Shown here one piece after another: positions 1-6,243 of a stretch of DNA of 7,021 nucleotides. The translations under genes and the position numbers were made by a program. The notes under the pieces are model-generated. The model ran no database searches. It was not told the DNA's origin and saw nothing but the letters and a program-made list of their open reading frames with translations. Source of the DNA: Planctomycetota bacterium (lineage in GTDB: Bacteria; Planctomycetota; Phycisphaerae; UBA1845; PWPN01); NCBI GenBank assembly GCA_016209665.1, contig JACQVT010000530.1, positions 1 to 7,021 on the forward strand. Reading direction: 5' to 3'. Numbering within the stretch: position 1 is the stretch's first letter; the number at the start of each line of letters is the position of its first letter.

Positions 1-1
1 G

Positions 2-283
2 GTCTGGGTCAGCGTGATGGGCAGCGAGGCGGTCCAGCGGAGGACCCTCGCCGGACTGCGGTCGGCGACGGGCGTTGTCCAGGGTCTGATCGCCCGGGAG
101 CTGCGGATTCGCACCTGCCCGCGGCTGACCTTTCATCTGGACGCCTCGATCAAGAAGGGCGAGGAGACCCTTCGCCTCATCGAGCAAGTGATGGCCGAGG
201 ACCGGCGGGACTCTCCGCCTCCCCCGCAGGACGAGGGTTCGGCGGAGGAGGGCCCGACCGGCACTGATGACGAGTCCGGATAG
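2..283 (+). CDS. rbfA: Ribosome-binding factor A, C-terminal part (5' end outside window)
   Basis: RbfA binds the immature 30S ribosomal subunit and assists late 16S rRNA 5'-end maturation, notably in cold adaptation. The reading frame is open from the first complete codon at position 2, so the N-terminal part of the KH-type domain is missing and no start should be assigned in the window (the GTG at 14 and ATG at 17 are internal). Visible family features are the VSVMG strand, the A-x-G element (Ala-Thr-Gly, bases 65-73) that replaces the usual GxxG of KH domains in RbfA, and the final strand and helix LTFHLDASIKKGEE followed by LRLIEQVM. After the domain comes an acidic, proline-rich tail of about 26 residues with a run of four prolines, which looks disordered. 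The gene ends 18 bases before the next one, suggesting co-transcription. Identity is inferred from these motifs; the family role is established. Confidence 0.9.
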   Translation, partial: VWVSVMGSEAVQRRTLAGLRSATGVVQGLIARELRIRTCPRLTFHLDASIKKGEETLRLIEQVMAEDRRDSPPPPQDEGSAEEGPTGTDDESG

Positions 284-301
284 GCACTCGAGGGCAGGTT
301 G

Positions 302-1276
302 ATGAAGGGTGGCAGCACGTATGCCAAGCGGCTCAGGCAGCTCTTCCAGCGGATGGTCAGGAAGCTGGGCAAGCCCGAGCTGTCTGAGCCGACGGACCCG
401 CTCCAGCAGTTGATCGTCGGGATCCTGGCCGAGAACACCTCGGAGGCCAAGGCGACGGCCGTGCTGAAACGCATCCGCGAGCACATGGTCGACTTGAACG
501 AGCTGCGGGTGACGCCCGCCCTGGAGTTGGCCGACCTGATCGGCGCTTCGATGCCCCAGGCCCACGAGAAAGCCGAACGCATCGTGAGGACCCTGAACGA
601 GATTCGCTCGCGTCAGGACACACTGGACCTGTCGTTCCTGAGGCAAAGGGGCCGCCGCGAGGCCCGAGAGTACCTGGAGTCGCTCGACGGCATCGGCCCG
701 GCCGCGGCGGCCTCGGTCGTCGTGCACAGCCTGGGCGGACACGCCATCCCCGTGGATTACCTCACGCTCTACGTGCTTCGCAACGAGGAGATCGTCCACG
801 GAGCGGCGACGCCCGCCCAGGTGCAGAGTTTTCTGGAGCGGCACGTGGCGGCCGCCGACGTGCGGCTGTTCGCGACCTTGCTGAACCGCCATGTGGCGGC
901 GGAGGGGGCTCGAGTGGCGGTCGGTCGGCTGCCGGAACTGCTGAACCTGCCCCCCCTCGAACTGCCCAGGCCGGCCCGCAAGCCGGGGCTGGACCGGGCG
1001 CTGGGCCCCGGGCTCCCGAAAACCGAGCCACTGGTTCTCCCGAGCCGGGCGGACACAGACGTGGAAGACGAGCGTCGCACGGAGCCCGAGCCGCGGCCCG
1101 CGGGTCGCGACAAGAAGTCGCCGCACGGAAAACCGAGCGCCGACGGCGATCGGAAGAAGCACGCCCAGCCGAGGACGGCGGCGGCCCCCGCGTGGTCGCC
1201 GGCGGCTCCCGCCAAGCCGGCCAAAACCAAGGCGGCCGCGGCGAAGACGGCCACGGCGAGCCGAAGAAAACGATGA
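302..1276 (+). CDS. HhH-GPD (endonuclease III-like) protein, cysteine-free, with basic Ala/Lys/Pro tail
   Basis: This 324-residue protein has an endonuclease III-type base-excision fold at residues about 10-205. It shows the N-terminal helical core (ILAENTSE, 41-48), a helix-hairpin-helix LDGIGPAAAAS (128-138), and the catalytic-type aspartate in PVDYL (D152). Counted against the E. coli Nth pattern LPGVGRK...VD, D152 falls exactly on the conserved Asp, while the catalytic Lys position is Ala (A134). No cysteine occurs anywhere, so the [4Fe-4S] loop of Nth and MutY is absent. From about residue 218 the protein becomes a low-complexity tail rich in Pro, Arg, Lys and Ala, ending in AKPAKTKAAAAKT and RRKR, which resembles histone H1. 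It may be a lyase-deficient glycosylase or simply a DNA-binding protein; the substrate is unknown. ATG 302 is preferred over the adjacent TTG 299 because GAGGG at 290-294 is well spaced. The gene is probably co-transcribed with rbfA. Confidence 0.8.
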   Translation: MKGGSTYAKRLRQLFQRMVRKLGKPELSEPTDPLQQLIVGILAENTSEAKATAVLKRIREHMVDLNELRVTPALELADLIGASMPQAHEKAERIVRTLNEIRSRQDTLDLSFLRQRGRREAREYLESLDGIGPAAAASVVVHSLGGHAIPVDYLTLYVLRNEEIVHGAATPAQVQSFLERHVAAADVRLFATLLNRHVAAEGARVAVGRLPELLNLPPLELPRPARKPGLDRALGPGLPKTEPLVLPSRADTDVEDERRTEPEPRPAGRDKKSPHGKPSADGDRKKHAQPRTAAAPAWSPAAPAKPAKTKAAAAKTATASRRKR

Positions 1277-1357
1277 GGGCGTGCCGGCAACCACTGACGA
1301 CGGGCCGGCCGGGGCAGCGTCGGGAGAAAGTGAAGATCAGGCCGGCCCATTCCCGAT

Positions 1358-1365
1358 GAGGAGGT
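1358..1365 (+). promoter_or_regulatory. Strong ribosome binding site fixing the hisG GTG start
   Basis: GAGGAGGT is complementary to the 16S rRNA 3' end over its full length and ends 4 bases before GTG 1370. It decides in favour of GTG as the start; the encoded N-terminus MAEERVLKLGIPKGSL also matches where HisG proteins begin. Confidence 0.75.
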
Positions 1366-1369
1366 CACT

Positions 1370-2248
1370 GTGGCGGAAGAACGGGTGCTCAAGCTGGGAA
1401 TCCCCAAGGGGAGCCTGGCCGACTCGACCATCGATCTGTTCGCTCGGGCGGGCTTCAATATCACGGTCCCGAGCCGGGGTTATTACCCGTCCACCGACGA
1501 CCCGGAGCTGAGTTGCATCATGTTCCGGGCCCAGGAGATGAGCCGATACGTCGAGGACGGCGTGCTGGACTGCGGCCTGACCGGGCATGACTGGATCCAG
1601 GAAAACGACAGCGACGTCGAGGAAATCTGCGAACTGGTGTACAGCAAGGCGACCAGCCGCCCGGCCCGCTGGGTGCTTGCGGTGCCCAACGAGTCACGGG
1701 TGACCCGGCCCGAGGACTTGCAGGGCGGCATCATCGCCACGGAACTGGTCAACGTCACCCGGCGCTACTTCGAGAACAAGGGCGTGAACGTGCGGATCGA
1801 GTTCAGTTGGGGGGCAACCGAGGTCAAGGCCCGGCTGCTGGACGCCATCGTGGACGTGACGGAAACCGGCTCGTCGCTCAAGGCCAACAACCTGCGGATC
1901 GTCGCCGAGATCCTGACGTCCACGCCGCGGTTCATCGCCAACCGCGCGGCCTACCGCGATCCGTGGAAGAAGGACAAGATCGATTCGTTGGTCCTGCTCC
2001 TGAGGGGGGCGATCGAGGCCAGGGCGAAAGTCGGGCTCAAGCTCAACGTCGCCCGGACGAACCTCGACGCCGTGCTGAGGCTCCTGCCCGCGGAGCTGTC
2101 CCCGACCATCTCGTCGCTCGCCGACGAGCGATACGCGGCCGTGGAAGCGATCCTCGAGGCCGAGGTCGAGCGGCGGATCGTGCCGCTGCTGCAGAAGGCC
2201 GGGGCGTCGGGCATCATCGTCTACCCGTTGAGCAAGGTGCTGCCTTAA
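1370..2248 (+). CDS. hisG: ATP phosphoribosyltransferase, long (HisG_L) form
   Basis: HisG catalyses the first committed step of histidine synthesis in the cytosol: ATP plus PRPP gives N1-(5-phosphoribosyl)-ATP. The 292-residue length matches the long form, which carries its own C-terminal ACT-like histidine-sensing domain (here about residues 215-290, including KVGLKLNV from 220) and needs no HisZ partner; the short form is only about 200-230 residues. Visible motifs are LGIPKGSL (9-16), DCGLTGHDWI (67-76) and the PRPP-binding region from E144: GATEV, then DAIVDVTETGSSL ending at L170, followed by NNLR. The start is GTG with a strong ribosome binding site. No other his gene lies in the window, so histidine genes are probably dispersed in this genome. 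The 93 bases after the upstream gene contain no recognisable promoter, so readthrough from the rbfA transcript is possible. Feedback inhibition by histidine is expected from the family, not shown here. Confidence 0.96.
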   Translation: MAEERVLKLGIPKGSLADSTIDLFARAGFNITVPSRGYYPSTDDPELSCIMFRAQEMSRYVEDGVLDCGLTGHDWIQENDSDVEEICELVYSKATSRPARWVLAVPNESRVTRPEDLQGGIIATELVNVTRRYFENKGVNVRIEFSWGATEVKARLLDAIVDVTETGSSLKANNLRIVAEILTSTPRFIANRAAYRDPWKKDKIDSLVLLLRGAIEARAKVGLKLNVARTNLDAVLRLLPAELSPTISSLADERYAAVEAILEAEVERRIVPLLQKAGASGIIVYPLSKVLP

Positions 2249-2287
2249 CCTCGCTGGCGGCCGATGCGCATGGCCGGGAAATGAGCA

Positions 2288-2293
2288 TACAAT
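2288..2293 (+). promoter_or_regulatory. Candidate -10 box upstream of the TPR gene
   Basis: TACAAT matches the sigma-70 -10 consensus at five of six positions and sits in one of the few AT-richer patches of the window, between hisG and the TPR gene. Transcription would start near 2300, just before the ribosome binding site. No good -35 box is seen at 15-19 bases spacing (the best is TGCGCA, three of six), and there is no extended TGn, so this is tentative. Confidence 0.3.
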
Positions 2294-2303
2294 CCAACGG
2301 TAT

Positions 2304-2309
2304 GGAGGT
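2304..2309 (+). promoter_or_regulatory. Ribosome binding site of the TPR gene
   Basis: GGAGGT lies 9 bases before ATG 2319 and 6 before GTG 2316. It is the only strong Shine-Dalgarno sequence near the start and argues for initiation here, not at the in-frame TTG 2403, which would give a more compact signal peptide but has no such site. Confidence 0.6.
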
Positions 2310-2318
2310 GGCCCGGTG

Positions 2319-5300
2319 ATGACCTGGTGTGAAGCTACCCCGCGCAGCAGCGCTTCGCTGCCGAGCACGAGACCGTGCGATGGGCGATGTCGCCGCCGCC
2401 GGTTGGTCCGGTCGGCGCGGACCGCCGCGCTGCTTGGCGTTCTGTGCGCCGGCGTCGGCTGCTCGTTGGTCGGCCCCGGGGCCGCGACCCAGCCGGCGGC
2501 CGGGGCCGCGTCGGAACAGGTGGACCCGTTCGCGCCGCCATCCCCGCCCGGTGGCTTCGATCCCCAGCGGGCGAATCTGGCCCTGCACGCGATTCCCGGC
2601 GAACCGCCGACGCCCGTGGTGCCCGACGGCGCCGCCGCGCCCGAGTTGCCGCGGCAGGCGATCCGTCGCATGACCGAGGCCCGCCGGCTGTTCGCCGAGC
2701 AGCGCTACACCGAGACCATCGCCGAGGCCGAGCAAGCCTTGCGCTACAACGCCCGGATCGCCGAGGCCCACCGCCTTATTGCCGTAGCCTCGCTACTGTC
2801 CGGCCGCGATGCCCAGGCCAGGCAATACGCCGACTCGGCGATCGCGATCCGCCCCGACGATCTCGCCTGCCACTACGTCCGCGGCCGGCTCGCCGAGAAG
2901 GCCGACCAGCACGAGACCGCCCTGAGCGCGTACCGGTCGGTGCTGAAGTGTCCGACGCAGGACGCGGACCCCAGCTACGTGACGCTCACGCACTATCATC
3001 TTGGCCTGCTGCTGGTGAAGCTGGGCTACTACCGCGCCGCCGTCGGTGAGCTGACCGCCTTCGAGACCGCTGCGGCAGCCCTGGCCGGCAAGGAGCCCGA
3101 CAACCCCGAGCTGTCGACGATCCTGCGGGTCAAGCGCGTTGCCCCGCTGGTCGCCCTGGCTAACGCATCGGAGGCACTGCGGGAGTACGACAAGGCGGCC
3201 GAGTCGCTGGCGTCGGCCCTCAAGCTCGCGGCGGACGACGCGGTCCTTCGCGTCCGACACATCAAGAACCGTGTCCGCGCCAAGCAGTTCGAGGCCGCGG
3301 CGGCCGCGGCAGTCGAGCACGTCTCGGCCAGTAAGGCAGACCCGAAGGCCGTCGAGCTGCTGCTCGCCGTCCATCGCGCCGCCGGCCACCCCGACCGCGG
3401 GCTGGGCGCGATCCGTCAACTTCTCGCCGACAGCCCCGACAACGGCGATCTTGCCCTGCTCTACGCCGATGCCCTGGTGGCGGCCAAACAGTTCCCCCGG
3501 GCCGCCGAGGTCCTCAACAACGTGGCCGCTCGCAACCCCGAGCATGCGACGGCCACCCGCTGGAAACTGGTCGCCATCCACCGGTTCAGCGGCGACCGGC
3601 GGGCATGGCTGTGGGCCATCGCGGGCCAATTCGCCGCCAGCCCGGCCGAGACGGTGCGGGCCCTGACCGAACTGGCCAAGCTGCCCGCCGACGCAGCCTC
3701 GCAGGCGATCGACGAAGGACTCGGCAAGCGCCCGGCGCCGCCCGGCGCGGCCCCCACCGAGGAGAGTGACCCGCGTGTGCGGGCCGCCCACTGGTTCTGC
3801 CTGGGCTGGCTGGCCGGCCGTCTCAACCGGGTGGATGACGCCCGCACGCTGTTCGTCCGCGCATCGCAGACCCATCCCGATTTCGTGCCGGCGACCATCG
3901 GCCTGGCGGAACTGTACATCGAGCGTTGCCGGTGGCAGGAGGCCATTGCCGTGGCCACCGCCGGCAAGACCGAGGATCCCACCTGGCAGGCCACCCTGAG
4001 CCGGCTGCTCGGCCAATGCCACGACGGGCTCGACGATGTCGCCCGGGCCGGCCAATGCTACCGGCAGGCGATCGCGAAGAACGCTGCCGACGTCGAGGCG
4101 ATGATCCTGCTCGCCCGGCTTTTCGACCGCTCCAACCAGCCCAAGGAGGCCGTCCGCGCCTACGAGCAGGCGCTCGCCGCGAATCCCGAAGCGCTGGAGG
4201 CCCGCGAGTACCTGATCATGAGTCTCCTGAACCGCTGGACCGACGGCGAAAACCTCCGGCGGCTGCTGGCCGAACTGACGGAGATGCAGAACAAGGCCCC
4301 GGACCATCCGGCCACGGTGCGGGTCGGCGCGCTGGTCCGCATGTTGATGCGGCAACCACCCGACCTGGCCAACTATGCTCGAGTGCTCATGTCGCTGGTC
4401 GAGGCCCGGCCCAACGATCACGCCTCGCGCCGGGCCCTCGCGACGGCCTTGTACCGGATGGGCGACCACCCCGGTGCCGAGCGCGAATTGGCGACGCTGT
4501 TCAAGGATCGCCCCTACGACTCCGAGGGCAACGAGTTGTTGGCGATCGTGCTGATGAAGCAGCTCAAGATCGACGAGGCGGCCCGGCACCTCGCCCACGT
4601 GCTGGACTGGTACCCCAACCGCGAGATCTTCCTGCGGAACCTGGCCGAGACACGCCTCGTGCAGCAGGACTATCCCTCGGCAGCCGGGACCTGGGAGAAA
4701 CTGCTCCGACTGCAAGGCACCAAGGAGCGCCACGCGGGCTACCGCGACCGGCTGATCGCCACCTGGCTGCAGGCCGGTTCTTACGACAAGGTCCGTCAAT
4801 CCGCGGAGCAGTGGCTTGCGGACGCCAAGGACGCGGAGATGCCGGCCCTGCGCTCGTACTTGCTCGCCGCCGACGCCGGCGAGAGCGACTGCGACCGCTA
4901 CCTCGAGCGCTGTCGCAAATGGCTCGATGACGACGTTAAGGACGATCGAACCCGCGAATGGCTGCTGGGCATCGGCTCGCTGCCCGGCCAGGCCGTCGGT
5001 GGCCTGATCGGGGCCGGGCGGCTCGACGAGGCAGTGGCCCAGGTGACGGTCTGGGCGGTCCAGGCGCCGAACGACGAGTCCGCTCAGCAGTCGGCCCGGC
5101 AGATGCTCGTCCAGACCCTGCGGGCCGTCCGGCGGCCGGCGGACATCATCGAAATCAGCCGGGCGAATCTGTCGGCCGAGGACCGCCTGCCCAGGCAGTT
5201 GGAGCCCTTGCAGACCCTGGCCAGCGCGTACCTGCTCGCCCGGCGATACGACGACGCCATCGCGGCCGTCAAGGAGCTGGGCAACAAGGCGGCGCAGATC

Positions 5301-6065
5301 AACGAGCCCGACCTCAGCTTCGAGGTGGATGAATTGATGATCAGCTTCCTGACCCAGGCCAAGCGCTACCGCGACGCCATCACCCAAGCCAACCGCATCA
5401 TCTCCGAACTGGACGACCGGGAGACCCGCTTGCAGCAACTCGCCGACACCAGCAGCGACGCGGCCCAGCGATTGCGAATCGCCAAGCAGCAGGAGCAGGT
5501 TCGCCAGCAGCGGGCTCGAACGTTACGCTCGTTGTCGTTCGTGTACGTCAAGCAGGAGCAGCGGGAACAGGCCGTCGAGTGCCTCCAACAGGCCCTCGAG
5601 CTTGCTCCGACGGACGCCGGCATCAACAACGACTTGGGCTACACCCTGGCCGACGGCGGCCTCGACCTGGAGGCGGCCGAACGCATGGTCCGCCTCGCCG
5701 TGAGCGAGGTCCTGTGGCACGGCGTGGGTGAAGACGATCGCCAGGCGGCCTACCTGGACAGCCTGGGCTGGCTGGAATACAAGCGCGGTCGGTTCGGCGA
5801 GGCCCGCCGGTGGCTCGCCCTCGCCGCCCGGGTGCCCGAGGGCGACGACCCGATCATCAACGACCACCTGGGCGACGCCGAGTGGCGCCTGGACCATGCC
5901 GACGCCGCCCGGCAGTGCTGGACCCGCTCGCTGGCGTTGCACGACCGGCGCGTGGCCGAAGGCCGGATCGAGCCCGACGAAAAAATGGTCGCCAGCGTGA
6001 AGGCCAAACACGAGGCCCTCGACCGACGAGGCAAACCCGCGGTCGCCACCAGCACGGCGGACTGA
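2319..6065 (+). CDS. Large exported TPR-repeat protein, probable lipoprotein
   Basis: This 1,248-residue protein consists almost entirely of tetratricopeptide helical pairs, which form protein-binding superhelices; no enzyme domain is seen. The N-terminus has an arginine-rich stretch (about 23-34), a hydrophobic segment (TAALLGVLCAGVG) and Cys48, resembling a lipoprotein signal, although the box GVGC lacks the usual Leu at -3. A Pro/Ala-rich linker runs to about residue 110. TPR units begin near 116 and continue to the C-terminus, with clear ones around 116-215, 490-640 and 690-800. Residues about 1030-1080 are Gln- and Arg-rich and may form a coiled coil. The last 150 residues carry NDLGY (1104-1108), DSLGW (1147-1151) and HLGD (1183-1186), a C-terminal signature seen in bacterial envelope TPR proteins. 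Role and partner are unknown; PrsT-like or assembly-scaffold functions are possible but nothing nearby supports them. GTG 2316 is an alternative start. Confidence 0.85.
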   Translation: MTWCEATPRSSASLPSTRPCDGRCRRRRLVRSARTAALLGVLCAGVGCSLVGPGAATQPAAGAASEQVDPFAPPSPPGGFDPQRANLALHAIPGEPPTPVVPDGAAAPELPRQAIRRMTEARRLFAEQRYTETIAEAEQALRYNARIAEAHRLIAVASLLSGRDAQARQYADSAIAIRPDDLACHYVRGRLAEKADQHETALSAYRSVLKCPTQDADPSYVTLTHYHLGLLLVKLGYYRAAVGELTAFETAAAALAGKEPDNPELSTILRVKRVAPLVALANASEALREYDKAAESLASALKLAADDAVLRVRHIKNRVRAKQFEAAAAAAVEHVSASKADPKAVELLLAVHRAAGHPDRGLGAIRQLLADSPDNGDLALLYADALVAAKQFPRAAEVLNNVAARNPEHATATRWKLVAIHRFSGDRRAWLWAIAGQFAASPAETVRALTELAKLPADAASQAIDEGLGKRPAPPGAAPTEESDPRVRAAHWFCLGWLAGRLNRVDDARTLFVRASQTHPDFVPATIGLAELYIERCRWQEAIAVATAGKTEDPTWQATLSRLLGQCHDGLDDVARAGQCYRQAIAKNAADVEAMILLARLFDRSNQPKEAVRAYEQALAANPEALEAREYLIMSLLNRWTDGENLRRLLAELTEMQNKAPDHPATVRVGALVRMLMRQPPDLANYARVLMSLVEARPNDHASRRALATALYRMGDHPGAERELATLFKDRPYDSEGNELLAIVLMKQLKIDEAARHLAHVLDWYPNREIFLRNLAETRLVQQDYPSAAGTWEKLLRLQGTKERHAGYRDRLIATWLQAGSYDKVRQSAEQWLADAKDAEMPALRSYLLAADAGESDCDRYLERCRKWLDDDVKDDRTREWLLGIGSLPGQAVGGLIGAGRLDEAVAQVTVWAVQAPNDESAQQSARQMLVQTLRAVRRPADIIEISRANLSAEDRLPRQLEPLQTLASAYLLARRYDDAIAAVKELGNKAAQINEPDLSFEVDELMISFLTQAKRYRDAITQANRIISELDDRETRLQQLADTSSDAAQRLRIAKQQEQVRQQRARTLRSLSFVYVKQEQREQAVECLQQALELAPTDAGINNDLGYTLADGGLDLEAAERMVRLAVSEVLWHGVGEDDRQAAYLDSLGWLEYKRGRFGEARRWLALAARVPEGDDPIINDHLGDAEWRLDHADAARQCWTRSLALHDRRVAEGRIEPDEKMVASVKAKHEALDRRGKPAVATSTAD

Positions 6066-6073
6066 CGCAGCCC

Positions 6074-6085
6074 ATGCCGGACCGG
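6074..6085. repeat. Degenerate unit of the palindromic repeat
   Basis: ATGCCGGACCGG resembles the right arm of the full repeat (TGCCGGTCC) with one mismatch in the nine-base arm. It lies immediately 5' of the half unit and may be a decayed copy. At this length, in GC-rich DNA, chance cannot be excluded. Confidence 0.3.
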
Positions 6086-6089
6086 ATGG

Positions 6090-6102
6090 TGTGGGACCGG
6101 CA
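6090..6102. repeat. Half unit (left arm) of the palindromic repeat
   Basis: TGTGGGACCGGCA is identical to the first 13 bases of both full units and lies exactly 15 bases before the first one. It contains the left arm GGACCGGCA (6094-6102) but no right arm of its own, so it could pair with the right arm of either following copy. Confidence 0.7.
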
Positions 6103-6104
6103 GA

Positions 6105-6132
6105 TGTGGGACCGGCATCCTGCCGGTCCATC
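6105..6132. repeat. Palindromic repeat, full unit 1
   Basis: This 28-base unit recurs 42 bases later with a single difference (C at 6120). Its core is a perfect hairpin: GGACCGGCA (6109-6117), loop TCC, TGCCGGTCC (6121-6129). No T-tract follows, so it is not a standard intrinsic terminator. It resembles short dispersed REP-like palindromes; read on the minus strand it encodes the spurious peptide DRQDAGPT. Confidence 0.85.
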
Positions 6133-6146
6133 AGGTCGGGAGCTGT

Positions 6147-6174
6147 TGTGGGACCGGCATCTTGCCGGTCCATC
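6147..6174. repeat. Palindromic repeat, full unit 2
   Basis: This is the second 28-base copy, with T at 6162 where unit 1 has C. The hairpin arms are GGACCGGCA (6151-6159) and TGCCGGTCC (6163-6171) around loop TCT. The only difference from unit 1 lies in the loop, so both arms are intact. A 14-base segment without similarity to the unit separates the two copies. Confidence 0.85.
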
Positions 6175-6210
6175 CGGCCGCCACCACGACCGCGGCAAGC
6201 GCCGGCCGCA

Positions 6211-6219
6211 TGGTAGAAT
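6211..6219 (+). promoter_or_regulatory. Candidate extended -10 promoter of yebC
   Basis: TGGTAGAAT fits an extended -10 element: TG, one base, then TAGAAT, which matches TATAAT at five of six positions. Transcription would begin near 6226, followed by AAGGAG (6230-6235) and ATG 6244. No convincing -35 is visible at usual spacing, which is tolerated by extended -10 promoters. It implies that yebC is transcribed independently of the TPR gene. Confidence 0.45.
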
Positions 6220-6243
6220 GCAGCCGATGAAGGAGAAACGCCA

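Noticed and set aside
1302..1348. Inverted repeat GGGCCGGCC / GGCCGGCCC between the HhH-GPD gene and hisG
   Set aside because: The arms contain the self-palindromic GGCCGGCC, which is easily repeated by chance in GC-rich DNA; the loop is 29 bases and no T-tract follows.
769..1464. A 231-codon minus-strand open frame with a short hydrophobic segment
   Set aside because: It lies antisense to the HhH-GPD gene; the Ala/Val-rich segment comes from the Ala/Lys-rich tail read backwards. No ribosome binding site or family resemblance was seen.
1281..1511. A 76-codon plus-strand open frame overlapping the start of hisG
   Set aside because: It overlaps hisG in another frame, has no ribosome binding site, and its translation resembles no family; the hisG frame is unambiguous.
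2793..5438. An 881-codon open frame on the minus strand inside the TPR gene
   Set aside because: It is exactly antisense to a continuous TPR coding frame. High GC at third positions of the sense gene suppresses stop codons on the other strand, and the antisense translation shows no recognisable domain.
6109..6171. Hairpins after the TPR gene as intrinsic terminators
   Set aside because: Neither hairpin is followed by a T-rich tract, so standard intrinsic termination is not supported. A role in 3'-end protection remains possible but unproven.
6105..6174. Possible mini CRISPR array (two 28-base repeats)
   Set aside because: There are only two copies, the spacer is 14 bases (far shorter than normal spacers), the units are almost perfect palindromes accompanied by half units, and no cas gene is nearby.
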